From Raffaelea ambrosiae (lineage: Eukaryota; Ascomycota; Sordariomycetes; Ophiostomatales; Ophiostomataceae): a stretch of DNA of 64,000 nt. The stretch is taken from the NCBI GenBank assembly GCA_002778195.1, contig PCDI01000009.1, forward strand, positions 1,266,725 to 1,330,724, in the 5' to 3' direction. The translations under genes were made by a program, and so were the position numbers. The first letter of the stretch is position 1; every line of letters starts with the position of its first letter. The notes beneath the pieces were generated by a model. The model was not told the DNA's origin. It searched no databases and saw only the letters and a list, made by a program, of their open reading frames with translations. Positions 49,878-59,590 of this stretch are shown here, in pieces.

Positions 49878-50283
49878 TATACTGCAGGCATGTGCAAGTA
49901 TCTGTTTTCCACAGAGAATTTGTTCTACCCGTTGGCATATATAATGTTACAAGACTTTGCATATTGCACAAGACCATAGCTACAAGTGGCAGTTGGCGTT
50001 CACACTAACTAGTTAGTTAAAATTGTGGAGTTGAGAGCTTATGCTCTAGAAAGATTCTTTACAGATTGTTATCGATAAGAAAAAAAAAAAACTTATCGCA
50101 CCTAGAGATAGCCTCCCCCCAACCCATGAGAAAAAGTCATTTCATACATAAATTTTCCGCGAGACACATCTATACTTTATCTTCACAAAGCGGCAGTGAA
50201 ATCAACCTGGATACGACTACAGCTGCTGGCGTGTCGATTTTATATAGCGACCCCCACCCTCCAAGTACCAGGACTCCGTTAAC
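49878..50283. other. Intergenic between CWF19 and SSF1
   Basis: About 400 bp. AT-rich patches suit a 3' UTR and a promoter, and a TATA-like TATATAG at 50241-50247 lies about 40 bp before the SSF1 start. No gene. Confidence 0.5.
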
Positions 50284-50760
50284 ATGGCAAGACGGCGGGG
50301 GAAAAGGCGGACGCATGCCGCACCAAACGCCAACAAGGGGGCTACGCCTCTGAACACGGGCAACGGTTCTGCCCGAGACCCTAAGAGCATGGTCATTCGC
50401 GTTGGTGCCGGCGAGGTGGGACCCAGCGTCAGCCAGCTTGCTTCCGACGTTCGCCGAGTAATGGAACCTGGCACGGCCAGCCGGCTGAGGGAGCGCAAGG
50501 CCAACCGGCTACGGGACTACGTGACAATGTGCGGCCCCCTTGGTGTCACCCAGCTGCTTCTCTTTTCACGCTCAGAATCAGGAAACGTCAACTTGCGAGT
50601 AGCAGCTGCTCCTCGCGGGCCGACGCTTCACTTTCGAGTCGAGCGGTATTCGTTGGCCAAAGACGTGCAGAGAGCGCAGAGACACCCCAAGGGTGGCGGC
50701 AAGGAGTACATTACACCACCACTGGTATGACATTTGACCTTTTCCCATCTTACGTTCAAT

Positions 50761-50793
<33 letters not shown>

Positions 50794-51919
50794 CTTTCTC
50801 CCTCTCTTGGATCTGTCATTTTCTTTTTATTTTCCTTTATTTTCTTCTTTCAGCTCCCCTCTGTTGTTTTCTCTCCCCTGTGGCTAACTCGAACTCTTGT
50901 AGCTCGTTATGAACAACTTCAACATAGCACAGGATGCCAACGCCAAGGTTCCAAAACATCTCGAGTCACTGATCACGACGGTTTTCCAATCTCTATTCCC
51001 ACCTATGAATCCACAGGCAACGCCTCTAACGTCGATCCGGCGAGTACTGCTGCTCAACCGCGAGCAGCCAAGCGCCGATGCGGACTCGTTCGTGCTCAAC
51101 TTCCGTCACTACGCCATCACGACCAAGGCGACAGGAATCTCAAAGGCTTTGAAAAGACTGAACACGGCAGAGAAAATAGTACATTCAAAGAGGGCCAAGA
51201 AGGGGGGGCTGCCGAATCTGGGAAAGCTGCAAGACATCGCAGACTACATGATTGGCGGTGAAGATGGGGAGGGCTACGTGACAGACGGCGGAACCAGTGG
51301 TAGTGAGGCGGAGACAGATGCAGAGGTTGAGATCCTCGAGAAAACACCACGCAAGGGCCTCTCGAGAAAAACACGGGAGGCCATGGCTGCATCGGTGGAG
51401 GAAGGCGGCGAAGACGCAGAGCAGCCGGAGCAAGAACAAAGTAGCAGCAACGTGGAGCGGCGAGCTGTCAAGCTCGTGGAGCTGGGACCACGGATGAAAC
51501 TGCGACTAGTCAAGGTGGAGGAAGGGTTGTGCCAAGGCCAAGTTATGTGGCACGAGCATATTCACAAGTCGCGCGAAGAGATCAAGGAGTTGAAGCAGCG
51601 GTGGGAACAGAAAAAGCGGGAGAAGGAGGCGCGCAGAAAGCAGCAGACGGCCAACGTGGAGAAGAAAAAGAGGGAGAGGGCCGCCTCGGGCAAGGGCGGC
51701 AAGAAGGCCGGCGTTGGTGAGGGCGACGAGGACGAGGACGAGGACGAGAACGAGGAGGGGTTTGATGAAGACTTGTATGCGGAGGACCCGATGGACATGG
51801 ATGGCGAGGCGGCATTCGACAGCGAGGGGCTTGCCGGGGACGCCGAAATGCAGGTCAACGAAGAGATGGAAGATGCGGGGGAGTGGGAGGATGAGGAGAA
51901 GGAGATCGGTCATCGCTGA
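50284..51919 (+). CDS. SSF1: Ribosome biogenesis protein SSF1/SSF2 (Brix domain, Peter Pan family)
   Basis: Join of 50284-50724 and 50903-51919; 485 residues (yeast Ssf1 has 453). A nucleolar factor for maturation of the large ribosomal subunit (27S pre-rRNA processing). The N-terminus is basic (MARRRGKRRTH), followed by a Brix domain from about residue 30 (PKSMVIRVG, LRDYVTMCGPLGVTQLLLFSR) to about residue 320 (VELGPRMKLRLVKVEEGLCQG). The C-terminus is a Lys/Arg/Glu coiled-coil-like stretch and then a very acidic tail. The intron (50725-50902) has donor GTATGA, branch GGCTAACTC and acceptor TTGTAG; splicing joins ITPPL to LVMNNFNIAQ, continuous with the family. The intron contains a 31-nt G run. 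Confidence in identity is high. Confidence 0.95.
50763..50793 (+). repeat. 31-nt homopolymeric G run inside the SSF1 intron
   Basis: An uninterrupted run of G between the donor and the branch point of the SSF1 intron. It could fold into G-quadruplex structures in pre-mRNA. Exact length is uncertain because such runs are error-prone in sequencing. Confidence 0.9.
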
Positions 51920-52274
51920 GGCGGTGTGAATAGCCGGGCGACTGCTGGGGGCGATGTTCTGGGCGACTGTTCAGTGGCATGTTTTCATTTTGGCGTGGGG
52001 CTGTCTTTGAGTGAAGACTTGTCCTTGTTATTACTGCTAGTATGTATTTTGGGCTGTTTTTATTGGGAACATGCATGCATTTCGACGAGTACAGAGTATT
52101 TTTGGCCGGGATATGACACCCGCACGCACACAAACGCACCAGCCGCTTTTCCCCCTCGTGCTGCGGTGGCACGATGTAATCTTGCAAACTGGAAACGAAC
52201 CGGTGACGAAGTAGCAACCAAACAACTGACGGGAAAACGCGGCCATACCAGAAATCAGGTCAACGCTGTGCGCC
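51920..52274. other. Intergenic between SSF1 and the KstD-like gene
   Basis: About 355 bp with no gene and no clear motif. Confidence 0.5.
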
Positions 52275-53981
52275 ATGCTGCCGCAGCTTCGGGCACGTAT
52301 GGCGGCCAGCCACTTCCCCGGACACCGCCGCTTTAGCACCAGCATCCGGCGGCTGGCGTCAGTGCCGCCACAAAACAACTGGGAAGCCGATGTTGCGGTG
52401 GTAGGTAGCGGCATGGCAGGGATGTGCGCCGCGATCGCGGCGGCGCAGAACGGCGCCTCGGTAGTGGTGCTAGACCGGGCGCACGGCGGCGGTGCGTCGG
52501 CATTGTCCGGCGGCGTGGTGTATGCGGGCGGAGGCACAAAGCAGCAGGTGGCAGCGGGCTACGCGGAAGACTCGGCAGCCAACTTCCTGGCTTACATGCA
52601 GCAGGAGGTGGGCGACAGCGGCGTGGTGGACGCGGCGACGCTGAAGCGGTTCTGCGACGAGGCACCGCGGCGGATGGAGTGGCTGGAGAGCCTGGGCGCG
52701 CGCTTCGGCAGCAGTCTCTGCCCGTACAAGACCAGCTACCCGACAGACCGCCACTATCTGTACTTCAGCGGCAACGAGAAGGCGGCGCGGTTCGCGGCGG
52801 CGGCCAGACCGGCGCCGAGGGGCCACCGCCAGGTGGGCGCCGGCTTGACGGGGCAGGTGTTGTGGCGCGCCATGTTTGCGAGCGCGCGGAACCTGGGCGT
52901 GGTCTTCCGGCCGGCAACCAAGGCCGAGAAGCTGGTCCAGGCCGGCGGCAGGGTGGGTGGCGTCGAGTTTCGGACGCTGGCAGAGGCGAGCCCCGGATTC
53001 GCCAGGCACCGCAAGCTCTGGCTCCGGGACAACACCTTCAGCGTCGGGCTGCGGCCGGTTGCCGACAGGTATGCGGCGCGGGCATCGCGTGTGTTCGACC
53101 AGCACGCCGAGCCGGGCCTCTTGCGGGCCAAGGCAGTCGTGCTCGCTGCCGGCGGGTTTGCCATGAACCAGGCCATGACGGCCCAGCACATGCCCGGCTT
53201 CCGGTCCATCGCGCCCCTGGGCACGTCAGGCGACGACGGCAGCGGCATTCTGCTGGGCCAGGCTGCCGGCGGCCAGACGTCGCACCTCGACCGATACTCT
53301 GCCTGGCGCTTTCTGTCGCCGCCGACGGCCTTCATGGAGGGCGTGGCCGTGTCGCCGGCGGGCCGGCGCTTTGCGCCCGAGGACCTCTACGGGGCCACGT
53401 TCAGCGACAGCATGATCCGAGAGAGCGCCGGCCGCGGCTTCCTGATCGTGGACGCGCGGCAGTGGGCCGCGGCGCGCAGACAGCTGCCCGAGCAGTCCCA
53501 GACACCGCTGAAGCAGGTGTGCGGCCTGCGCATGCTGGTGTCGTCCAGAAAGGCACGTTCGCTGGACAGCCTGGCAGCCAAACTGGGCGTCGACGGCCCG
53601 GGCTTGCAGCAGACGGTGGCCGAGTACAATGCGGCCATGGCCGAGGGACGCAGCGATCCAATGCAAAAGTCGGCCGAGGCCTGCTCGCCCATCGCCCAGG
53701 CACCCTTTTACGGCATGGACATATCGCTGTATGCGAGCGGCCTGGGTCTGGTGCCGGGCCTGACTCTGGGCGGCCTGCGTGTCGAGGGCAGCACGGGCCT
53801 CGTTCTAGACGGCCGCGGCCAGGGCATTCGCGGACTCTACGCGGCCGGGCGGAACGCTGTCGGCGTGTGCTCCAACAGCTACGTCAGTGGCCTGTCGCTG
53901 GCCGACTGCGTCTTCTCGGGGGAGAGGGCGGGCGTGCACGCTGCAACGACGATCGTGGCAGCTTCTGGGTCTCCGTCGTGA
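52275..53981 (+). CDS. FAD-dependent oxidoreductase, 3-ketosteroid dehydrogenase / fumarate reductase-like
   Basis: 568 residues, single exon. The N-terminus (MLPQLRARMA then HRRFSTSIRR) is Arg/Ser-rich and could be a mitochondrial presequence; a second Met at residue 9 is an alternative start. A dinucleotide-binding motif GSGMAG (residues 44-49) ends in an Asp at 67 (VVLDRA). The FAD_binding_2 hallmark GGGASALSGGV follows, and the C-terminal FAD site reads GLYAAGRNAVG and SYVSGLSLADCVFSG. The pattern matches flavoproteins such as 3-oxosteroid delta-1-dehydrogenases and FAD-dependent fumarate reductase-like enzymes, which oxidise or reduce carbon-carbon bonds. I cannot tell the substrate. Very high GC. 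Lies upstream of a second flavoenzyme on the same strand, 841 bp away. Confidence 0.86.
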   Translation: MLPQLRARMAASHFPGHRRFSTSIRRLASVPPQNNWEADVAVVGSGMAGMCAAIAAAQNGASVVVLDRAHGGGASALSGGVVYAGGGTKQQVAAGYAEDSAANFLAYMQQEVGDSGVVDAATLKRFCDEAPRRMEWLESLGARFGSSLCPYKTSYPTDRHYLYFSGNEKAARFAAAARPAPRGHRQVGAGLTGQVLWRAMFASARNLGVVFRPATKAEKLVQAGGRVGGVEFRTLAEASPGFARHRKLWLRDNTFSVGLRPVADRYAARASRVFDQHAEPGLLRAKAVVLAAGGFAMNQAMTAQHMPGFRSIAPLGTSGDDGSGILLGQAAGGQTSHLDRYSAWRFLSPPTAFMEGVAVSPAGRRFAPEDLYGATFSDSMIRESAGRGFLIVDARQWAAARRQLPEQSQTPLKQVCGLRMLVSSRKARSLDSLAAKLGVDGPGLQQTVAEYNAAMAEGRSDPMQKSAEACSPIAQAPFYGMDISLYASGLGLVPGLTLGGLRVEGSTGLVLDGRGQGIRGLYAAGRNAVGVCSNSYVSGLSLADCVFSGERAGVHAATTIVAASGSPS

Positions 53982-54822
53982 TCCGAAGCCAATCAGAAGA
54001 AGCAAGGACAGAGGGCACGGAGCATAGATTCTACGCAGAGCACCGAGCAAGCCAAAATAAAACCAATAGTCTAGAATGCGGGCAGATGTACCGACAACCA
54101 GTATAACATGCCGTGCTGTCCAGCCACGCCTCCCACCGTGCCCGGGCTGAGACACATCACCCCGAGCCGCATCTGCTGGCACACCATCGGCCAGCTCTGG
54201 GCAAATCGACCAAGCAGACAATATGTCGCGCACAACTGGGTAGACCACGACATGCGGGACACGCGGGACAGGGACACACGGCACAGAGAAAAGTTTTCCC
54301 GCAGAACCGCCTCCCTCGAGGTGCAGTCTTACACACGGGACGCCCTACTAGACCGGCAGTGGGGGGCAGCTCACTTCGCAGACGCCAGACTGATCTGCCG
54401 TGGTTTTCTCTGGCCACGAGCGGGGTTCGGCATTCAGACAGCTGCACTGGGCGTGGTCCTGATGGCCAGCCGCCGTTCCGTGTGGCTAACTTCGCCCACG
54501 CATTTGAAGCTCCCAGCCTGCCCGGCCTGGCAGCTACACCACCACACCAAGAGACGACTGCAAAGACAGCACGTCAGCGCCAGGGGTCTTGGGATCTTTC
54601 TCCCCCTCCCTCCTCCTTATATATAAGTAAAGGGACGCGGCAGAGACGGCAGAGCGCAGAGCGCAGAGAGATTGAGCAACCAAGACGCCCGTGTAGACGC
54701 TCTGCATCGATCCTCTGTTCCCGCAGCTGTCTACGTGCAGCACAGACACACCCAGCCGTTTTTACGTCATTGTCGCCAGGAACAGCCAGTGGACAGCCAG
54801 GATCCAGCCCACCCTCTGCAGC
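53982..54822. other. Intergenic with promoter of the monooxygenase gene
   Basis: About 840 bp. Overlapping open frames on both strands have no family features. A TATA-like stretch TATATATAAG at 54618-54627 lies about 200 bp before the next start codon, after a CT-rich run. Confidence 0.5.
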
Positions 54823-56109
54823 ATGGCCGCCGAGTTCCCGCGCCTCCCGCCCTCGGGTATCCGCGTCATTGTCGTCGGCGCCGGCTTTGCCGGCCTGGCT
54901 GCGGCCATTGAGTGCGACCGCAAGGGCCACGGGGTGACGCTGCTCGAGAAAGTCGCCGACATCGACGAGATCATGCGTATCGGCGACATCATCAGCTTCG
55001 ACCCCAACGGCTCCAAGGCCTTTGAGCGCTGGCCCGGCGTCGTCGAGGCCATGGACCCCATCGTGCGCCAGACGACGTGGCTGGACCTGTACCACTACCA
55101 GGGCGACTTTGTCACGCGCCAGTCCTTCGCCGCCGAGAAGGCCTGGGGCCGCCGCATCAACGGCCACCGCGGCCAGCTGCACAGCATCATCTACCAGCAT
55201 GCCAGGGCCCGCGGCATCGACATCCGCCTGGGCCAGCGTGTCACCGACTACTTCGAGGATGCCGACCAGGCCGGCGTCGTCGCCAACGGCGAGCGTCTGG
55301 CCGCCGACGTCGTCATTGCCGCCGAGGGCGTGCGCTCGCGCGGCCGCAAGATCGTGCTCGGCTTCGAGGACAGCCCCAAGTCGTCCGGCTATGCCGTGTA
55401 CCGCGCCTGGTTCGCCGCTGACGCCGTGGCCAAGAACCCCATCACGCGCCACATCGTCGCCCACGGCGACACCCACCAGGGGTTCATCGGCCCCGACATC
55501 CACTTCCTGGCCTCGTCGCTCAAGGGCGGCTCCGAGGTCAACTGGGTCTTCACCCACATCGACGACGGCAACATCGAGGAGAGCTGGCAGTTCCCCGGCA
55601 AGGTCGACGAGGCCCTGGCGTTCCTCGAGGGCTGGGCGCCCGTCGTGCGCGAGCTGGTCAAAGCCACGCCCCCGGGCCGCCTCATCGACCACAAGCTGGT
55701 TTACCGCAGCCCCTTGCCCACGTTCGTCTCGCCGCGCGCCCGCATCGCCCTCATCGGCGACGCCGCCCACCCCTTTCTGCCCACCTCCATCCAGGGTGCC
55801 AGCCAGTCCATCGAGGACGGCGTCGTTCTGGCCACCACGCTGCAGCTGGCCGGCAAGGACAACATCCCCCTGGGCGTGCGCGCCTACGAGAAGATCCGCT
55901 ACGGGCGCGTCCACCGCGCGCAGGCAACCGGTCCGGCGACGCGCGAGCGCTGGCACCGCGCCAACTGGGACGAGGTCTGGAAGGGGCCCGAGAAGATCCA
56001 CTTGCCGCGCGAGCCCTGGCTCCTGCATTTTGACGCCGAGAAGGACGCCTACGATCGCTACGACAGCGTAGCGGCCCAGCTCCAGCCGGGCGTGCCCTCA
56101 CGCCTATGA
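54823..56109 (+). CDS. FAD-dependent class A monooxygenase (salicylate hydroxylase-like)
   Basis: 428 residues, single exon. Group A flavin monooxygenases use NAD(P)H and O2 to hydroxylate small, often aromatic, molecules. Visible motifs: the Rossmann GAGFAG (residues 19-24) with Glu at 42, an Arg-containing GHRGQLH segment (PIIxRxxLH-like), a DG-type motif (VVIAAEGVRS), and the second FAD motif GDAAHPFLPTSIQGA (about 311-325). The order and spacing fit the family. No signal peptide or membrane segment was seen. Substrate unknown. Such enzymes often sit in secondary-metabolite or aromatic-degradation loci; here it is beside another flavoprotein only. Start codon: first ATG after the TATA-like site, giving a typical length. 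Confidence 0.9.
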   Translation: MAAEFPRLPPSGIRVIVVGAGFAGLAAAIECDRKGHGVTLLEKVADIDEIMRIGDIISFDPNGSKAFERWPGVVEAMDPIVRQTTWLDLYHYQGDFVTRQSFAAEKAWGRRINGHRGQLHSIIYQHARARGIDIRLGQRVTDYFEDADQAGVVANGERLAADVVIAAEGVRSRGRKIVLGFEDSPKSSGYAVYRAWFAADAVAKNPITRHIVAHGDTHQGFIGPDIHFLASSLKGGSEVNWVFTHIDDGNIEESWQFPGKVDEALAFLEGWAPVVRELVKATPPGRLIDHKLVYRSPLPTFVSPRARIALIGDAAHPFLPTSIQGASQSIEDGVVLATTLQLAGKDNIPLGVRAYEKIRYGRVHRAQATGPATRERWHRANWDEVWKGPEKIHLPREPWLLHFDAEKDAYDRYDSVAAQLQPGVPSRL

Positions 56110-56553
56110 TCGTCACCTCAGAAATATCTGTGTGCGCACTCGCACAGACTAGAGAAACAGGGTCGGCTGGGGGACAGGGCAGGACAGGGCAGGACAGGGG
56201 AGTAATAACTACTATTAGAAGCGGCTTTTCACTAGACTTAGGAGAGCGACGCATTTCACACGTGATGCAGCTGACAAAACTGCGAGCACGTGCGATAAGT
56301 GAGCATCACATTCTCGCGTATAAAATCGTTATCAACTACCTACATTCTCTCCTCCTGCTTCTGTCTCCTTCTGTCGGTGGGGGAAAAAAACAAGTACAAA
56401 AAACGCGCCATTCACTTTCTCTGTGCGGCCCTTCCTCCAGCGCACTCCGCGGCGTCTCCGGGCTCTCTCGCTTTTGCCTCCCTCCCTTCTCCTCGACCTC
56501 TCGTTGTCTCGACGTTGTCTCGCGCCTACGAATCTCTTGCCGAGGCAAAAGCC
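56110..56553. other. Intergenic / 5' UTR upstream of the HIT gene
   Basis: About 440 bp, with a short GGGCAGGACA-type tandem repeat at about 56170-56200 and a long CT-rich stretch before the HIT start. An in-frame upstream ATG at 56299 would give an 85-residue leader but falls in this CT-rich promoter-like DNA, so it was not used. Confidence 0.5.
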
Positions 56554-57183
56554 ATGGCGCCCTCATCCAGCGCGCCAGAGCCCGAGAACGATGCAGACTC
56601 CTGTCCGTTCTGCAACATCGGGCGCTGCTTTTCTCCCTACGATCCCCTCAGCCCGCCCGAGGCATCTCATCCGTCGCTCAACTCCACGCGGACATTCCCC
56701 AACCCCGAGACCTTCATTGTGCTGTCAACCGACGCCGTCGTGGCCTTCCTTGATATTGCGCCGCTAGCCGAGGGCCACCTTCTCCTGTGCCCCAGACAGC
56801 ACCGCGAGAAGCTGTCGGCCGTCAGCACAGCCGAGGCCCGCGAGCTGGGCCGCTGGCTACGCATTATGTCCTCCGCCCTGATGCGCACCATTGGCGTCGA
56901 CGACTGGAACGTCGTGCAGAACAACGGCGCCGCGGCCGCACAGGTCGTCCCGCACACGCACTTCCACATCATCCCACGGCCAGACATACGCAGACAGGGG
57001 CGCTGGAGCGAGAAGTTCACCATGTTTGGCCGCGGCCAGCGCACGGATCTCGACGAGGAGGAAGGCGCAAAAATGGCACAGAGTGTCCGCGAGAACGTTG
57101 CGCGCGTGCTGCGCGAGGAACTGGAAGAAGCCAATACGGCAGACGGGCAGCCTCCGGGCAATGGAAAGAGAGCCAAGCTCTAA
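56554..57183 (+). CDS. HIT-family protein (histidine triad nucleotide hydrolase-like)
   Basis: 209 residues, no intron. HIT proteins hydrolyse or transfer nucleoside phosphates, such as AMP-lysine or dinucleoside polyphosphates. The catalytic triad HTHFHIIPR (about residues 133-141) is intact. An N-terminal CPFCNIGRC motif resembles the zinc-binding Cys pair of the Hint/Aprataxin-like group, and EGHLLLCPRQH forms the first conserved block. The C-terminus is basic (GNGKRAKL) and might direct the protein to the nucleus. Start chosen at MAPSSSAPEPEN because the upstream in-frame region looks non-coding. Subfamily not determined. Confidence 0.92.
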   Translation: MAPSSSAPEPENDADSCPFCNIGRCFSPYDPLSPPEASHPSLNSTRTFPNPETFIVLSTDAVVAFLDIAPLAEGHLLLCPRQHREKLSAVSTAEARELGRWLRIMSSALMRTIGVDDWNVVQNNGAAAAQVVPHTHFHIIPRPDIRRQGRWSEKFTMFGRGQRTDLDEEEGAKMAQSVRENVARVLREELEEANTADGQPPGNGKRAKL

Positions 57184-57390
57184 AAGCCAAGCTCTGAATT
57201 GGCCAATCTATCTACCGCTCCGTTGCTCCGGATTTAGGAACGGATTTTTTTGTTCTATTTTTTTTACTGGAAAAAAAAAAAGAAGACAAAGAAAAAAAAG
57301 GGCATGCCACGATGCTCAGAGGAGGAGACGTGCAATCACCAGCTTCTAGCTCTCCCCATCCTTCCCTTTCCTCCTCCTGATCAAGCAAAA

Positions 57391-58539
57391 CTACTCGTCG
57401 TCGCCAAAGAATACTTTCTCCGGCAGCCACGAGTCGCCGCACACCTTGAATCGCGTGGTAATGGCCGAGATCTGGGCCATCTCGTCAGCTGTCAGCTCCC
57501 AGCCGTCGAGGTCGAAATTGGCGTCGATGCGCTCCTTGGTGACCGACTTGGGCAGGACGCTGGTGCCGTTCTGGACCCCCCACATCAGCAGCACCTGCTG
57601 CGGTGTGCGGCCCTTGGCCTTGGCAATGGCTGATATCGTGTCGTCGGAGTAGAGCGGCGACGCGGTGCTGCCAAGCGGCGAATAGGCCGTGCAGTGGATA
57701 CCCTTGGCTGCGCTGTATGCCAGAAGCTTGGGTGATGGGTTGCAGGGGTGCAGCTCGATCTGGTTGACGACGGGGACAATCTGCAGTGCGTCAGCGAAGC
57801 ACGTGGACAGGAGGGATGCTTCTCAGAACGCTGTTCATGGGGCGGGCGCTAGTTTATTATCCCTCGTCTCCTTGGCCTGTCTCCTCCGCTTATTCTCGGG
57901 TTCTCCCCCTCTCTTCTCCCCTTCTGGTCTTCCCCTGTTTCCTCTTACCTTACAACTGGGGTCTGCGAGCAGCTTCTCCAGATTGCGGATGCCCATATTG
58001 CTGACGCCAATGTTGCGCACTTTGCCGGTGGCAGGCAGCTTCTGCATCTCGCGCCAGGTGTCGATAAACGTCCAGTCGCCGAGCACTTTCTTGCTGTCGG
58101 CCGGGTCGGTGCTGCACGGCCAATGCATGAGGAACAGGTCCACGTACGACGTGCCCAGATTCTCCAAGCTCTTGTCCAGGGCCTCGGCGACGCGCTTGTG
58201 CCACGTGTTGTGCAGCTTGGTGGTCAGCCAGATGTCCTCGCGCGGCACGCCGGACGCCTTGATGCCGGCGCCGACCTCCTTCTCGTTGCCATAGGCAAAG
58301 GCCGTGTCAATGTGGCGGTAACCGCGGGCCAGAGCCCATTCCACGGCCTGGCGGACCTCGTCCGGCTTGGACTGCCACGTGCCGAGGCCGACAGCCGGTA
58401 TGGCCGCGCCGGTGTTGAGCACGAATTTCTTCCTGGCGCGCGCATGTCAGCCAGAGTATGTGTGGAAAGAAGAAAATAAAAAAGACCCATGCCTTGGGAG
58501 AACGTACGTAGTGTGTGCGAGAGAGGAAGGAGTGGCCAT
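57391..58539 (-). CDS. Aldo-keto reductase, GCY1/GldB-like (NADP glycerol dehydrogenase type)
   Basis: Complement of join(57391-57780, 57949-58432, 58508-58539); 301 residues. The family reduces aldehydes and ketones with NADPH; the closest characterised relatives I recognise are yeast Gcy1/Ypr1 and Aspergillus GldB, which interconvert dihydroxyacetone or glyceraldehyde and glycerol. The catalytic tetrad is intact: Asp53 and Tyr58 (HIDTAFAYGNE), Lys83 (TTKL), His114 (LMHWP). The NADP-binding end reads LPKSVTKERI. Exon 1 is only 32 nt (MATPSSLAHT and part of a codon). Introns: 58433-58507 (GTACGT, branch GGCTGACAT) and 57781-57948 (GTAAGA, branch GCTGACGC). Converges with the HIT gene, 207 bp between stops. 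Substrate preference unproven. Confidence 0.93.
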
Positions 58540-59181
58540 CTTGAGCGGGTTGCGAAAGAGTTTTTCTTCTTTCTTTCTCTTTCTTCTAGGAACACTGTTG
58601 AGGGATATAATCTTTCTCTAATATACCGTATTCGCTTTGAATACAATGACAAAAGGAAACGACAAGCTGCACAGGTCAGGGACGGTATGGTGACAACAAA
58701 GTACGAGTATGGAAACGTGGAAACCAAGTGTACGGCGAGCGTTTCGGCCTAATTATTTCGCCGGAAGATTGCCAGATCTTGTTCTCGGAAGCATGCTTTC
58801 GGGCAAGCAGCCGATCACCGGATATCATCGCGTATCGTATCAAAGATAAAATCTGATAAGAATGTATATTTCCATGAGATAACGCCTAATAAAAGGATGA
58901 TGCTAGCCATTAGCGACAGACATGCCGCAACTCCGGAACACCCGTGAAAAAAATCCCCAAAAAGAGCACCAGGAATTCCAAATAGTGTATGCCCACGTGT
59001 TTAGTCCCCGTGTTCGCCGTGGTTTTCGCGATCTCTCATGGAGAAAGTAGACCGCGGTCGCCGCTGGATGGCCGACGTGGCTGCTCCCCGGGAAACGCCC
59101 AATCGTCTGATGCCATTGTCGTTTCTTCGTCTGAGTCGGTTTTTTTTTTCTTTTTTTTATAATTCCTTGTCTTCTTTCGCT
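58540..59181. other. Intergenic, nothing recognised
   Basis: About 640 bp between the start of the aldo-keto reductase gene (-) and the stop of the small gene to its right (-). Contains a T-rich run at about 59138-59157. No supported gene. Confidence 0.5.
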
Positions 59182-59590
59182 CTATGGCCGCCCCGTCTGC
59201 TGGGACTTGTACACCTTGGCAGCCTTCTCCAGCTCGGCCAGGCTTTCGCGGCCGCCGTAGGCCTCGAGAAGAGCCAGGCGCTCCTCGGCTATGTGCGCGT
59301 CCTTGGCAGGGAGGGAGCTTTCGGCCTGCGAGTGCTGGTACGTAGCGACGGCATAGCCGATGCAAGCAGCGGCGGCATAGGCGGGCAACCTGGCAAGCAC
59401 ACACAAGGGTCAGCATTCACGCACAGAGCAGCAAGACGCATGCACCGCAGGCGGGCGTGGGCAGCACGAACTGTCGCAGAGACGGCCCCCGGAAGACGGG
59501 GCCGTGGTTGTGCATGTACGGCAGGATCTTGGGGTGAACCTGGGCCGAGGTGGTCAGGCGGCGGGTGAAGGCGGCCTGGGAACGGTTCAT
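59182..59590 (-). CDS. Probable small mitochondrial protein, two exons
   Basis: I do not recognise the family. Exon 1 begins at the ATG at 59590 with MNRSQAAFTRRLTTSAQVHP, a typical mitochondrial presequence (Arg-rich, then RRLTTSA), then HNHGPVFRGPSLRQF. A second coding stretch (about 59389-59182) has a short hydrophobic segment (AYAAAACIGYAVATY), a charged helix (AEERLALLEAYGGRESLAELEKA) and ends TGRP-stop. The acceptor TTGCCAG at 59390-59396 is clear. The donor is not: GTTCGT at 59471 keeps frame and gives 108 residues, while the better-looking GTGCAT at 59445 shifts frame. Size, presequence and a single membrane segment suggest an inner-membrane or respiratory-chain accessory subunit; that is inference. 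Confidence 0.55.

Noticed and set aside
54113..54937. 274-codon plus-strand open frame overlapping the monooxygenase start
   Set aside because: It runs through the TATA-like promoter and out-of-frame over the start of a clear gene.
55022..56071. Long out-of-frame open frame (Ser/Pro/Arg-rich) inside the monooxygenase gene
   Set aside because: A shadow of a GC-rich gene; the other frame carries all FAD motifs.
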